From assembly GCA_003168315.1 (NCBI GenBank), contig PMSP01000018.1, positions 1-8,754 on the forward strand: a DNA stretch of 8,754 nucleotides, in the 5' to 3' direction. A program made the translations under genes and the position numbers. This stretch comes from Opitutaceae bacterium. Lineage in GTDB: Bacteria; Verrucomicrobiota; Verrucomicrobiia; Opitutales; Opitutaceae. Of the stretch, positions 1 through 5,979 are shown in pieces (the first letter of the stretch is position 1; each line of letters begins with the position of its first letter). The notes beneath the pieces are model-generated. The model was not told the origin of the DNA and searched no databases. It worked only from the letters and a program-made list of their open reading frames with translations.

Positions 1-466
1 ATTCGGGAATCGGTGGGTCACCACACCATGATTTGTGGATTCGCGGAGATGCATTTGGGAGCGTTGTCTTGCGCGATTCGGAAATCGCTGACATTGGGAA
101 CGAGTCCGACCATTTTAGCATTCTTGGTCCCTAAGCTGGGCATAAAGCCGTGGCATTCTCATTTTGCCGATGGTTTCAAATTGTTCGCCGCCGCCTGGGC
201 CGAGTTTTCAATCTACCGCTTACATTCAACTTTTCTTCACTTACGTTTCATTTATTTGCCGATAAGCGCATCAGATTATTTTGCGGCCGAATGCCCGCGA
301 GTGGAGCTACTTGCATTTGTCATTATTCGGGTGCATTTCTGTTTGCAGACAAAGCAAAGTGTAAGAACTGAAACTGTAAGTGTAAGGGTGCCGACAATCT
401 AACTTGCACATTTGGCTTTTACGGAAGCGACCACAGTCGCCCAGTTCCTGCTGCTTTCTGCCCGCC
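1..466. other. AT-richer leader without a convincing gene
   Basis: I see no recognisable gene here. Frame +1 stays open from base 1 to the stop at about 402. Its translation has no recognisable family, no compositional bias typical of a membrane or soluble protein, and no clear start signal, so I treat it as chance in a region richer in A and T than the rest of the window. The hexamer TGTAAG occurs three times, at 360, 375 and 381, just ahead of the lipoprotein gene. I could not identify a persuasive promoter. Confidence 0.5.
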
Positions 467-1621
467 ATGTTATTCTTCAAAGCCCCCGCCTGCTTTTCCT
501 CAAGAAACTGGAAAGTAGTACTTGGCTCGGTGATTGCAGTCATTACGGCCATTGGCCTGGCCGCTGCCTTGACCGGCTGTCACACGCCCAGTGCCACATC
601 AAGTTCGTCCTCGGCAGCGCCATGCATGGCCCAGCTCGCACGTTTTACCGCACCCGATGTGCCCGCATTCGGTCCCGCCGAAATCGAGTCGCCCGGTGGC
701 AAATGGACGAACGCGGTCACGCCCGCCGGTCTTCCCGGCAACGGCCTCGCCCAGCACCCGATGCTTTATGTCGGGGAAAATTACACCAAGATGTTTCTCG
801 TTAACGACGGCAAGGTGGTCTGGACCTATCAGACCGGCCCCGGCTACGAATACGACGACGTGTGGATGCTTTCCAATGGAAACATTCTCTTCACGCGGAT
901 GCAGTACGTCGCGGAAATCACACCTGACAAGAAAGTGGTCTGGCGTTACGACTGCAACAGCAGCAGCGGCACCAATCACACGGAAGTTCACACCTGCCAG
1001 CCCATCGGGCTGGACAGGGTGATGTTCGTCGTGAACGGCTTGCCGCCGCGGCTGATGATCGTCAACACCAAGACCGGCGCGGTGGAGGTAAATCATGAGG
1101 TGCCCAGCGCCGATGGCCGGCCGTTCAATCCCAGGAACGTTCATGGTCAGTTCCGTCGCGCGCGCTACACCGCGCAGGGAACATATCTCCTTTCCTATCT
1201 CAGCTCGAGCAACGTCGTGGAATACGACAAAGATTTTAATAAAATTTGGGGCTACCCCATAAAATCGCCGTGGGCTGCCATTCGGCTAAAGAACGGAAAC
1301 TCTGTGATCACCGATGAGCAGGACAGTCTTACGCGCGAAGTGAATCCGAAAGGTGAAACGGTTTGGGAATTCAAGGACACCGACCTGCCGGAGGCTTTCC
1401 GGTTCGTCCAGGCACCGCAAAGCTGCACCCGTCTAGCCAGCGGCAACACGATCTTCACTTCCCGCGGTGGCGGCGGCAAAGGTCCGCAGCTCGTCGAAGT
1501 TACCCCGGACAAAAAGGTCGCGTGGGTGCTGCAGGATTGGAAAGACCTCGGCGACGCGACCGCCGTGCAAATCCTGGATGATCCGGGCATTCCTGAAATT
1601 CCTGGCGAGTCGCGACACTGA
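467..1621 (+). CDS. Beta-propeller lipoprotein (PQQ/arylsulfotransferase-like repeats)
   Basis: This encodes a 384-residue protein predicted to be lipid-anchored and exported. The N-terminus has a basic stretch (R13, K16), a hydrophobic core (about 18-35) and a lipobox ending L35-T36-G37-C38. A serine-rich linker follows (44-49). The mature part carries repeated blades of the form NGN-hydrophobic-T, then E-(I/V)-x-P-(D/K)-x-K-VVW, at about 134-161, 272-301 and 322-354. Weaker copies lie near 107-121 and 240-262. This pattern is known from PQQ-like and arylsulfotransferase-like propellers in which the blades end in a V-W strand. The substrate is unknown. H171 and H175 lie in a short motif between blades that could be functional, but I cannot assign catalysis. 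The start is ATG 467, because it places the signal peptide at the terminus. A TTG at 404 is in frame but would add 21 residues before the signal. No Shine-Dalgarno is evident. Confidence 0.85.
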   Translation: MLFFKAPACFSSRNWKVVLGSVIAVITAIGLAAALTGCHTPSATSSSSSAAPCMAQLARFTAPDVPAFGPAEIESPGGKWTNAVTPAGLPGNGLAQHPMLYVGENYTKMFLVNDGKVVWTYQTGPGYEYDDVWMLSNGNILFTRMQYVAEITPDKKVVWRYDCNSSSGTNHTEVHTCQPIGLDRVMFVVNGLPPRLMIVNTKTGAVEVNHEVPSADGRPFNPRNVHGQFRRARYTAQGTYLLSYLSSSNVVEYDKDFNKIWGYPIKSPWAAIRLKNGNSVITDEQDSLTREVNPKGETVWEFKDTDLPEAFRFVQAPQSCTRLASGNTIFTSRGGGGKGPQLVEVTPDKKVAWVLQDWKDLGDATAVQILDDPGIPEIPGESRH

Positions 1622-1728
1622 AAGGAACTTAGACCGCCCTGACCGATCCGACTACTAAACTGCCGTTGTTCGATTCCCATGTCGGAGCCATCACGCAAGT
1701 TATCAAGCCCTTCCACGATCCGACATTT

Positions 1729-2202
1729 ATGCCAAAAATCACCCCGTTTCTCTGGTTTGACAATAAGGCCGGACAAGCCGCCAGGTTTTACACGTCCATC
1801 TTCAAGGGCTCAAAGACGCTGGACATCGCGCGCTATGGGAAGGGATCGCCTGGCAAACCCGGGTCAGTGATGACCGTCAGATTTCGGATCCTTGGGCAGG
1901 AATTCACCGCCTTGAACGGCGGTCCGGTGTTCAAGATCACGCCGGCCGTCTCTTTCGTCGTGCACTGCAAGACCCAGAGGGAGGTCGACTACTACTGGCG
2001 AAGACTCGCTGCGGGCGGCAAGGAAGTCCAGTGCGGCTGGCTCGAGGACAGGTACGGAGTCTCGTGGCAGATTGTGCCCGACGTCCTGATAAGGCTGCTC
2101 ACCGGCACCGATCGGGCGAAAGCCGAGCGGGTGACAACGGCGATGATGAAAATGGTGAAGCTGGACATCAAAGGCCTGCGGCGGGCGGCATTGAAAGCTT
2201 AG
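1729..2202 (+). CDS. VOC-fold PhnB-like protein
   Basis: This encodes a 157-residue protein of the vicinal-oxygen-chelate superfamily, PhnB-like branch. The family is often mislabelled '3-demethylubiquinone-9 3-methyltransferase'. The diagnostic pieces are the start MPKITPFLWFD (1-11), the helix with AARFYTSIF (17-25), a central strand near 47-63, and the family signature CGWLEDRYGVSWQIVP (102-117). The length matches the usual 150-165 residues. Members are cytoplasmic and mostly uncharacterised, so a specific reaction cannot be given. ATG 1729 is chosen because family members begin with this MPKI-like segment; an in-frame TTG at 1666 would add 21 unrelated residues. The gene lies 107 bases after the propeller lipoprotein and may or may not be cotranscribed with it. 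It converges on the lipoprotein gene on the other strand. Confidence 0.9.
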   Translation: MPKITPFLWFDNKAGQAARFYTSIFKGSKTLDIARYGKGSPGKPGSVMTVRFRILGQEFTALNGGPVFKITPAVSFVVHCKTQREVDYYWRRLAAGGKEVQCGWLEDRYGVSWQIVPDVLIRLLTGTDRAKAERVTTAMMKMVKLDIKGLRRAALKA

Positions 2203-2215
2203 GGAGCCTGGCTCC
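2203..2215. terminator. Weak hairpin in convergent gap
   Basis: GGAGC and GCTCC flank a 3-base loop directly after the stop of the VOC gene, in the 54-base gap between convergent genes. There is no T-tract on either side, so this is only a candidate terminator or processing stem. Confidence 0.25.
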
Positions 2216-2256
2216 ATGCCGCCGGAAAAACAGCATCTCGAAATCGCCCGGCAGGG

Positions 2257-2757
2257 CTAATGCATTGTGTGTTCCTGCGGATTGAGCTGAAGAACACCGG
2301 GCAGGTCCGGCGTGACCGACGCTATCTCGATTTCCCTCAGCAGCTTTCGTTTTCCGAAGCCGTCCGTCTCATCCCATACCTGCACCCAGACCCCGTACGG
2401 ACTCTCCTTTCCTGTGAGACGGACAACGTGGTTCGCCGCACAATTGAGATCCAACCTGGTGCGATAATGCTGGGGTGGGAACTCCAGCCCAATGCTCAAC
2501 CGATGGGGTCCGGGTGATACCTCGATCTTTTCCGATGGCGTGGGGGAACTGTCGGCACCCGGTGCAATCGCCATTCCGTCGATTCGTTCGAGGCTAACGG
2601 GCACTTCGTCCCTGAAGACATGCACCTTTGACGGGGAGTACAGATCTCCCAGGACTACGGAACGATCCGCATTCTCGTAGCCGATATATGCGCGATCAGT
2701 TGAAGCACAACTCACCAGACTCAGAAGCGGTATGATGGAAAGCATCCGGATATTCAT
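2257..2757 (-). CDS. Small hypothetical lipoprotein
   Basis: This encodes a 166-residue protein of unknown function. The N-terminus is a short lipoprotein signal with lipobox L14-V15-S16-C17, so the mature protein should be anchored to a membrane, probably facing the periplasm. The body is polar and beta-rich in appearance. A stretch near 83-95 (GPHRLSIGLEF and neighbours) resembles the surface-exposed beta elements seen in PEGA-like or other small envelope lipoproteins, but I do not recognise a family. One further cysteine (C106) is present in the mature part. ATG 2757 gives a normal signal peptide; M5 is a possible alternative start. The gene lies 133 bases downstream of the sigma-factor unit on the same strand. 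It has its own promoter-like element and an operator-like site at 2796-2843, so it is probably a separate transcript. Confidence 0.7.
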   Translation of the reverse strand: MNIRMLSIIPLLSLVSCASTDRAYIGYENADRSVVLGDLYSPSKVHVFRDEVPVSLERIDGMAIAPGADSSPTPSEKIEVSPGPHRLSIGLEFPPQHYRTRLDLNCAANHVVRLTGKESPYGVWVQVWDETDGFGKRKLLREIEIASVTPDLPGVLQLNPQEHTMH

Positions 2758-2795
2758 GAGATGGTTCAGGTTTTCGTCGGGGTGTTTGGGCCCCG

Positions 2796-2804
2796 ATTGT
2801 ACCA
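2796..2804 (-). promoter_or_regulatory. Extended -10 promoter element for the small lipoprotein
   Basis: Read on the minus strand this is TGG followed by TACAAT, a 5/6 match to the -10 consensus with the TG of an extended -10 in the right place. The predicted transcript would begin near 2789 and give a leader of about 30 bases before ATG 2757. I found no good -35. The operator-like repeat at 2822-2837 would cover roughly -33 to -48. The element is inferred from sequence alone. Confidence 0.45.
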
Positions 2805-2821
2805 GCTTGCCCCAGAATCGA

Positions 2822-2837
2822 TTCGTTCAATGACGAA
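2822..2837. promoter_or_regulatory. Candidate ArsR operator, second copy
   Basis: TTCGT and ACGAA flank a 6-base spacer. The 16-base core differs from the core of the inverted repeat in front of the arsR-like gene (5126-5141) at only one position, in the spacer. Flanking bases also agree: TACCAG lies 22 bases to the left here and 23 there, and TGG follows four bases after the right arm in both. The outer arm pairs present at the arsR copy are not kept here, so binding may be weaker. Confidence 0.5.
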
Positions 2838-2890
2838 ATATGGCCGTTCTGCATGGGATCGGCGGCGCCGGGACTGGCCCGGCGCGGGGA

Positions 2891-3217
2891 TCAGGCCCGG
2901 GACGCAGAATCGATAGCGTACCAGGCGCCGAGGCAGGACATCAGCGTCGCGACAAGGGCGAAGCCGAGCCACGCGTTGCTGATGAGAGAGGCGGCGGACG
3001 CCTCACCGGACCCCGAGCAGCCTGCCCATAGAGCCACTGAAAGCCCTGACGCTGCGCCCGCCCAGCCCAAGCCGACCAGAAGACGATAATGGCGGAAGGG
3101 GCGGCGCCGGGGGAGGGCCCCAAGGACTTGCGCCGTAAATCCGCCATCCCGCAGCGGCGGTCGCTTGAGGCCCTCCCGAAGCAGGGCCTCGAGCTCGGTG
3201 TCGTCAGGCGGGCTCAT
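2891..3217 (-). CDS. Small two-helix membrane protein, probable anti-sigma factor
   Basis: This encodes a 108-residue protein. A charged cytoplasmic-like N-terminus (1-44) contains a segment DGGFTAQVLGALP (24-36) of the kind often found in small proteins encoded after ECF sigma genes. Two hydrophobic helices follow, at about 45-66 and 78-102. There is no zinc-binding HxxxCxxC anti-sigma motif. The ATG at 3217 overlaps the TGA of the sigma gene in the sequence ATGA, which implies translational coupling. A TTG at 3232 would add five residues. By position and layout the protein likely holds the sigma factor at the inner membrane, but sequence alone does not prove this. Confidence 0.75.
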   Translation of the reverse strand: MSPPDDTELEALLREGLKRPPLRDGGFTAQVLGALPRRRPFRHYRLLVGLGWAGAASGLSVALWAGCSGSGEASAASLISNAWLGFALVATLMSCLGAWYAIDSASRA

Positions 3218-3756
3218 GTGCGTGGGTTCCAAGGGGAGAGGATCTGGCGAAGCCGTTCCTTGCCGCGCGAGATATGGATCTTGACCGTGCCGAGCGGCCG
3301 TTCGAGCACCGCGGCGATTTCGGAATGGGAGAGGCCCATTTGGAAGCTGAGCATGAGGGAGAGCTGCTCATCGGCGGACAGGCGGTTCATGGCGGAGGCC
3401 AGGTCCATCTGGAGGTCGGAAAGGCGCTCGGACGAGGACAATGCGGTCTCTTCCGGGTTCATCTCGGAGAGCGCGGCCTCGCCGCGGCGGCGCCTTCGGG
3501 AATTGCGAAACTGGTTGTGGGCGATGCCGAGGAGCCAGGTCTCGAAGCGGGAATCGGGACGGAAGCGAAGCAGCCCGCGGTGCGCCTGGATGAACGTTTC
3601 CTGCGCCAGATCGTCCGCCAAGGCCCCGTCCCCGCGCGCCAGGTGCCTCAGAAACCGCCGGACAGCCGACTGGTGCCGCTGCACCAGCTCCCCAAACGCA
3701 TCCGTGTCGTCGTTTCGTAGGCAATGGGCGATGAGTTCGGAATCGGCTGGCGTCAC
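3214..3756 (-). CDS. ECF-type RNA polymerase sigma factor
   Basis: This encodes a 180-residue sigma-70 family protein with the two ECF domains. Region 2 spans about 8-90 and includes the core-binding DDLAQETF (48-55) and the -10 recognition part with FETWLLGIAHN (71-81), followed by a basic run R87-R91. A linker spans 92-124. Region 4 spans about 126-173 with the helix-turn-helix SHSEIAAVLERPLGTVKIHI (143-162). The length is typical of ECF factors. The start is GTG 3756, whose GTGA overlaps the TGA of the upstream membrane-protein gene; the frame stays open further upstream to 4053, but that part lies on top of the upstream gene and is not sigma-like. The gene is the middle member of a three-gene coupled unit. 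Its target promoters are unknown. Confidence 0.93.
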   Translation of the reverse strand: MTPADSELIAHCLRNDDTDAFGELVQRHQSAVRRFLRHLARGDGALADDLAQETFIQAHRGLLRFRPDSRFETWLLGIAHNQFRNSRRRRRGEAALSEMNPEETALSSSERLSDLQMDLASAMNRLSADEQLSLMLSFQMGLSHSEIAAVLERPLGTVKIHISRGKERLRQILSPWNPRT

Positions 3757-4205
3757 AAGGTGGGCGCTTGATCGCCTGGGATGGAGGGCTTGCGGAAGAA
3801 TATCAATCCACAGGCGAGCAGCGCGACGCCGATCAAACCCGGGATCAGTCCGAAATAGCGCGTCTGGGAGGCGCCCTCCAGGGAGGATAGGCCGGCGAAG
3901 ACGCCGATGCCGATCGCGATGTTGACCAGCCCGCCGACGACGAACCCCAACTGCTGCTTTTCCCGGATCACCTCGGGGCTTGGAGTCGATGAGCCGGTCA
4001 TGGCCGGGATGGGAACGCCCTTTTCGAGGGCCAGCCGGACCGTTGCATGCCATCGCTCCCGCTCCCTGTTCTGATAGTGGAGGATCACGATGATGAGGAG
4101 AGATGAGAGCGCGAGGCAGGCGACCGGGATCATGAGGCCGATCGCGGGCAGGAGCTGAAAGGCGGCAAGGAGGCTTGGGTCGGCCTGGAGGGATGGGTGG
4201 ATCAT
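3753..4205 (-). CDS. DUF6249-like membrane protein
   Basis: This encodes a 150-residue inner-membrane protein with three predicted helices, at about 19-43, 86-108 and 117-137. Between the first two is a cytoplasmic-like segment with RERERWHATVRLALEKGVPI (47-66). That segment is characteristic of the DUF6249 family, whose members are commonly found next to ECF sigma factors. The exact role is unknown; a part in sensing or in holding the sigma factor is an inference from context. ATG 4205 fits the family N-terminus. A GTG at 4289 is in frame and would add 28 soluble residues without similarity. The stop overlaps the GTG of the sigma gene by four bases, so these two genes are translated together. 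Confidence 0.82.
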   Translation of the reverse strand: MIHPSLQADPSLLAAFQLLPAIGLMIPVACLALSSLLIIVILHYQNRERERWHATVRLALEKGVPIPAMTGSSTPSPEVIREKQQLGFVVGGLVNIAIGIGVFAGLSSLEGASQTRYFGLIPGLIGVALLACGLIFFRKPSIPGDQAPTL

Positions 4206-4251
4206 AAATGGAATGGCTGTTCCAAGGTGAATGTCGCCAAACGGGCGTTCG

Positions 4252-4280
4252 GATTCAGGAATCGAATGGATTCCATGGAA
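4252..4280. repeat. Cluster of GATTC/GAATC inverted repeats upstream of the sigma unit
   Basis: GATTC (4252), GAATC (4259) and GATTC (4269) alternate in orientation, followed by the 10-base palindrome TTCCATGGAA (4271-4280). The cluster lies between the CsbD stop and the start of the DUF6249-like gene, where the promoter of the sigma unit must be. It could be an operator, a terminator stem for CsbD, or chance. Confidence 0.35.
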
Positions 4281-4305
4281 ATCCCGCACCTGCGCCGCCG
4301 AAGGG

Positions 4306-4539
4306 CTAGCTACCGAGCGCCTTCTTGATCTTTCCTATGCTCTTCTGGGTGTTGCCTACAAACTGATCGGCAACGCCCTCGTGCCGGAGCTCCGGGTTGT
4401 CCATGGCCTTTCCCGTCTCTTCCTTGATGATTCCGGCGGCTGTCCTCGCCGTTCCCTCGATCTTGTCCTTGGTGCTCGATTTCAGGCCGGCGGACTTGGG
4501 ACGCCTTTCGGGGCCTGCATTTCCAAATAGGTAAGACAT
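4306..4539 (-). CDS. CsbD-like general stress protein
   Basis: This encodes a 77-residue hydrophilic, lysine-rich protein. The CsbD-type core runs from about 24 to 72, with KDKIEGTARTAAGIIKEETG (24-43), a second part HEGVADQFVGNTQKSIGKIK (53-72), and the family's alternating charged and small residues. CsbD proteins are small cytoplasmic proteins induced by stress (sigma-B dependent in Bacillus subtilis); their molecular role is not settled. The N-terminal 20 residues here precede the usual family start. ATG 4539 is used as the only plausible in-frame ATG upstream of the core. The gene lies 87 bases after the NIPSNAP gene and 100 bases before the sigma unit, all on the same strand. Confidence 0.85.
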   Translation of the reverse strand: MSYLFGNAGPERRPKSAGLKSSTKDKIEGTARTAAGIIKEETGKAMDNPELRHEGVADQFVGNTQKSIGKIKKALGS

Positions 4540-4626
4540 CCGACAATCATAGGCGGCGCCGCGCGCCTCCTCAATGGGGTGTTACCCCCCGCTTGCAGGG
4601 CCGCGGAACCGAATCGGGACGGACCT

Positions 4627-5085
4627 TCAGAGGGAGGAGGGTATGCCAAGCGTCCCGTCGACGATCGCCACGAAGTTGCGCTCCTCGCGGAGGATAAGCT
4701 TCCTCGAGCGCGCCATCTCGAAGTTCGCGCGGGCCTCGGGGTCGGCATTGATGCGCGCCTTGTAGGCTTCGTATGAGGCGAGGCTGTCGAATGCGATCAA
4801 CCCCCAGGCGATGTCGTTCGTCCCCTCATGGGGCAGGAAGTAGCCCACGAGGTGGCCGCCGTTGCGGGGGATCACGGTGCCCCACGTCTCGCAATACTGC
4901 CTGAAGGCGTCGCGCTGGAAGGGGTCGATCTGGTAGCGGATGATGCAGGTTATTTTCATGGGTTTGGGACTTGGGGACGGCGCCTTTGAGAACCCTGATT
5001 TTCCAATCGACGCCGAAAGCAGGAGGAGCGCCGCCGCCTTGATCGCCTCCCTGCGTGGCAGGGTGAATTCGTGTTCGGCCGCCAT
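4627..5085 (-). CDS. NIPSNAP-family protein with Tat-like leader
   Basis: This encodes a 152-residue protein. The NIPSNAP domain occupies about 44-144, with ITCIIRYQIDPFQRDAF (45-61) and NGGHLVGYFLPHEGTNDIAW (75-94). The fold is a small ferredoxin-like alpha/beta barrel related to antibiotic-biosynthesis monooxygenases; the reaction, if any, is unknown. The first 30 residues contain a twin arginine (R11-R12), K16 and then a hydrophobic helix (about 17-28), which looks like a Tat export signal and would be unusual for the family. A second ATG at 4959 (M43) coincides with the start of ordinary cytoplasmic relatives, so an internal start is possible. The gene diverges from the arsR-like gene with an operator-like repeat between them, so it is probably regulated by that protein. 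Confidence 0.85.
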   Translation of the reverse strand: MAAEHEFTLPRREAIKAAALLLLSASIGKSGFSKAPSPSPKPMKITCIIRYQIDPFQRDAFRQYCETWGTVIPRNGGHLVGYFLPHEGTNDIAWGLIAFDSLASYEAYKARINADPEARANFEMARSRKLILREERNFVAIVDGTLGIPSSL

Positions 5086-5098
5086 GGGTTGATCCCCA

Positions 5099-5107
5099 GC
5101 TTTACCA
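5099..5107 (-). promoter_or_regulatory. Weak extended -10-like element for NIPSNAP
   Basis: Read on the minus strand this is TGG followed by TAAAGC. Only three of six -10 bases match, but the TGGTA part is conserved with the element in front of the small lipoprotein and sits at nearly the same distance from the operator-like repeat. If used, the leader before ATG 5085 would be very short. Confidence 0.25.
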
Positions 5108-5121
5108 GTTGTGCCCGGACG

Positions 5122-5145
5122 ACACTTCGTTCACTGACGAAGTGT
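5122..5145. promoter_or_regulatory. Inverted-repeat operator of the ArsR-like regulator
   Basis: ACACTTCGT (5122-5130) and ACGAAGTGT (5137-5145) are perfect reverse complements with a 6-base spacer. The repeat lies in the gap between the divergent NIPSNAP and arsR-like genes and ends seven bases before ATG 5153. ArsR-family proteins typically bind such repeats as dimers and repress their own gene, so this is the likely autoregulatory site. A second copy of the core lies at 2822-2837. Confidence 0.7.
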
Positions 5146-5152
5146 GGACGCA

Positions 5153-5848
5153 ATGGACACCGGGGACAAAGCCGCCTCCAAGATAGCCTCCGCGATCGGG
5201 GAGCCGGCGAGGGCCAGGATCCTGTACTGCCTCATGGATAACCGGGCCCGGACAAGCACCGAGCTCGCCGCCGTCGCCGGCGTGGGCACCTCGACGACGA
5301 GCGCGCACCTCGACCGCCTGCTTAAGGCGCGTCTCCTGAAGGTGGTGGCACAGGGAAGGCACCGCTACTACAGCGTGGCCGGGCCGGGGGTTGCCCGGAT
5401 CCTCGAGGGCCTCGTGGCCATCGCCGGCGCCAGGGGCCCCAGGTTCGTCCCGGGCACGCCGGATAGGCTTCGCCTAGCCCGGATCTGCTATGACCACATC
5501 GCCGGGAGCCTTGGGGTGAGATTGCACGACCGTTTGCTCGCGCTGGAATGGATCTCGAAGACAAGCACAGAGGGCCGGTATGCCCTTTCTGCGCTGGGGC
5601 GGGAGAAGTTGAAGGAGGTCGGGATAGACGTCGAAGAGCTCGAGGGCCGCCGGCGCCGCATGGCCTATGGATGCCTCGATTGGAGTGAACGCCGCTTCCA
5701 CATGGGAGGCCTCCTTGGGGCGGCAATCCTCGGCTTGGCGCTGAAGAGAAAGTGGCTCGCGAAGGATCTCGACGGCCGAGGCCTCTCGCCGACCGCCCTT
5801 GGGCAAAAGGAATTTCACCGGCATTTTGGGGTGGTTGTAGGCGCCTGA
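5153..5848 (+). CDS. ArsR-family transcriptional regulator with C-terminal extension
   Basis: This encodes a 231-residue regulator. The winged helix spans about 8-85, with the ArsR-like IGEPARARILYCLMDNRART (15-34), a recognition region GVGTSTTSAHLDRLLKARLL (43-62) and the wing QGRHRYYSV (67-75). After it comes a second domain of about 130 residues with ARICYDHIAGSLGV (109-122) and YGCLDWSERRFH (172-183). This longer ArsR type is a known subgroup. It lacks the classical metal-binding CVC motif of ArsR, but C112, H115, C174 and H183 could sense a ligand, metal or oxidant. ATG 5153 leaves the operator entirely upstream; a GTG at 5144 is in frame but lies inside the repeat. It is divergent from NIPSNAP and probably represses both. 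No clear Shine-Dalgarno is present. Confidence 0.9.
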   Translation: MDTGDKAASKIASAIGEPARARILYCLMDNRARTSTELAAVAGVGTSTTSAHLDRLLKARLLKVVAQGRHRYYSVAGPGVARILEGLVAIAGARGPRFVPGTPDRLRLARICYDHIAGSLGVRLHDRLLALEWISKTSTEGRYALSALGREKLKEVGIDVEELEGRRRRMAYGCLDWSERRFHMGGLLGAAILGLALKRKWLAKDLDGRGLSPTALGQKEFHRHFGVVVGA

Positions 5849-5862
5849 TTTCCCAAAATCAG
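5845..5862 (+). terminator. Hairpin over the arsR-like stop codon
   Basis: CTGATTT and AAATCAG form a 7-base stem with a 4-base loop. The stem includes the TGA stop (5846-5848). It is not followed by a T-run, so it is not a textbook intrinsic terminator, but its place at the end of the gene suggests a 3' stem or terminator. Confidence 0.4.
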
Positions 5863-5888
5863 CGTATCTGGGGCTCGATTATTTAGCG

Positions 5889-5913
5889 CAGAATCATATA
5901 CAACAGAATCATA
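5889..5913. repeat. Direct repeat CAGAATCATA in the piuC leader
   Basis: The 10-mer CAGAATCATA occurs at 5889-5898 and 5904-5913, a 15-base period, in the AT-rich gap before the iron-uptake operon. It may be part of a regulator site. It does not match the standard Fur box well. Confidence 0.45.
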
Positions 5914-5927
5914 CGTTATTTTTGTTA

Positions 5928-5979
5928 TTGAGACTGAGATCGGGTTTCATTATTCGCTTGATTCGCGACCCAGTCTCAA
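5928..5979. promoter_or_regulatory. Long-loop inverted repeat ahead of the hydroxylase gene
   Basis: TTGAGACTG (5928-5936) and CAGTCTCAA (5971-5979) are perfect reverse complements separated by 34 bases; GGGT (5942-5945) and ACCC (5968-5971) could extend the pairing with a bulge. The right arm ends two bases before ATG 5981. It could be an RNA hairpin in the leader or two half-sites for a regulator. TTGAGA (5928) followed 17 bases later by TATTCG (5951) is a weak promoter match. Confidence 0.35.

Noticed and set aside
1..402. Open frame +1 from the left edge to 402
   Set aside because: The translation shows no recognisable family or domain, and the region is AT-rich with no start signal; it is more likely chance than the tail of a gene.
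3089..3925. Long plus-strand frame of 278 codons opposite the sigma factor
   Set aside because: It is antisense to a clear ECF sigma factor, is arginine- and serine-rich as expected for a shadow frame in GC-rich DNA, and matches nothing known.
3757..4053. N-terminal extension of the sigma-factor frame to 4053
   Set aside because: The extra 99 residues overlap the DUF6249-like gene in another frame and do not look like sigma sequence; GTG 3756 gives a normal ECF protein.
4576..4588. GGGGT-GTT-ACCCC hairpin after the NIPSNAP gene
   Set aside because: The stem has only five pairs, lies about 40 bases after the stop and has no T-run; too weak to call a terminator.
5928..5953. Fur box in the piuC leader
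   Set aside because: I looked for the 7-1-7 inverted pattern around TGATAAT-like halves and found only partial resemblance, so I do not call it.
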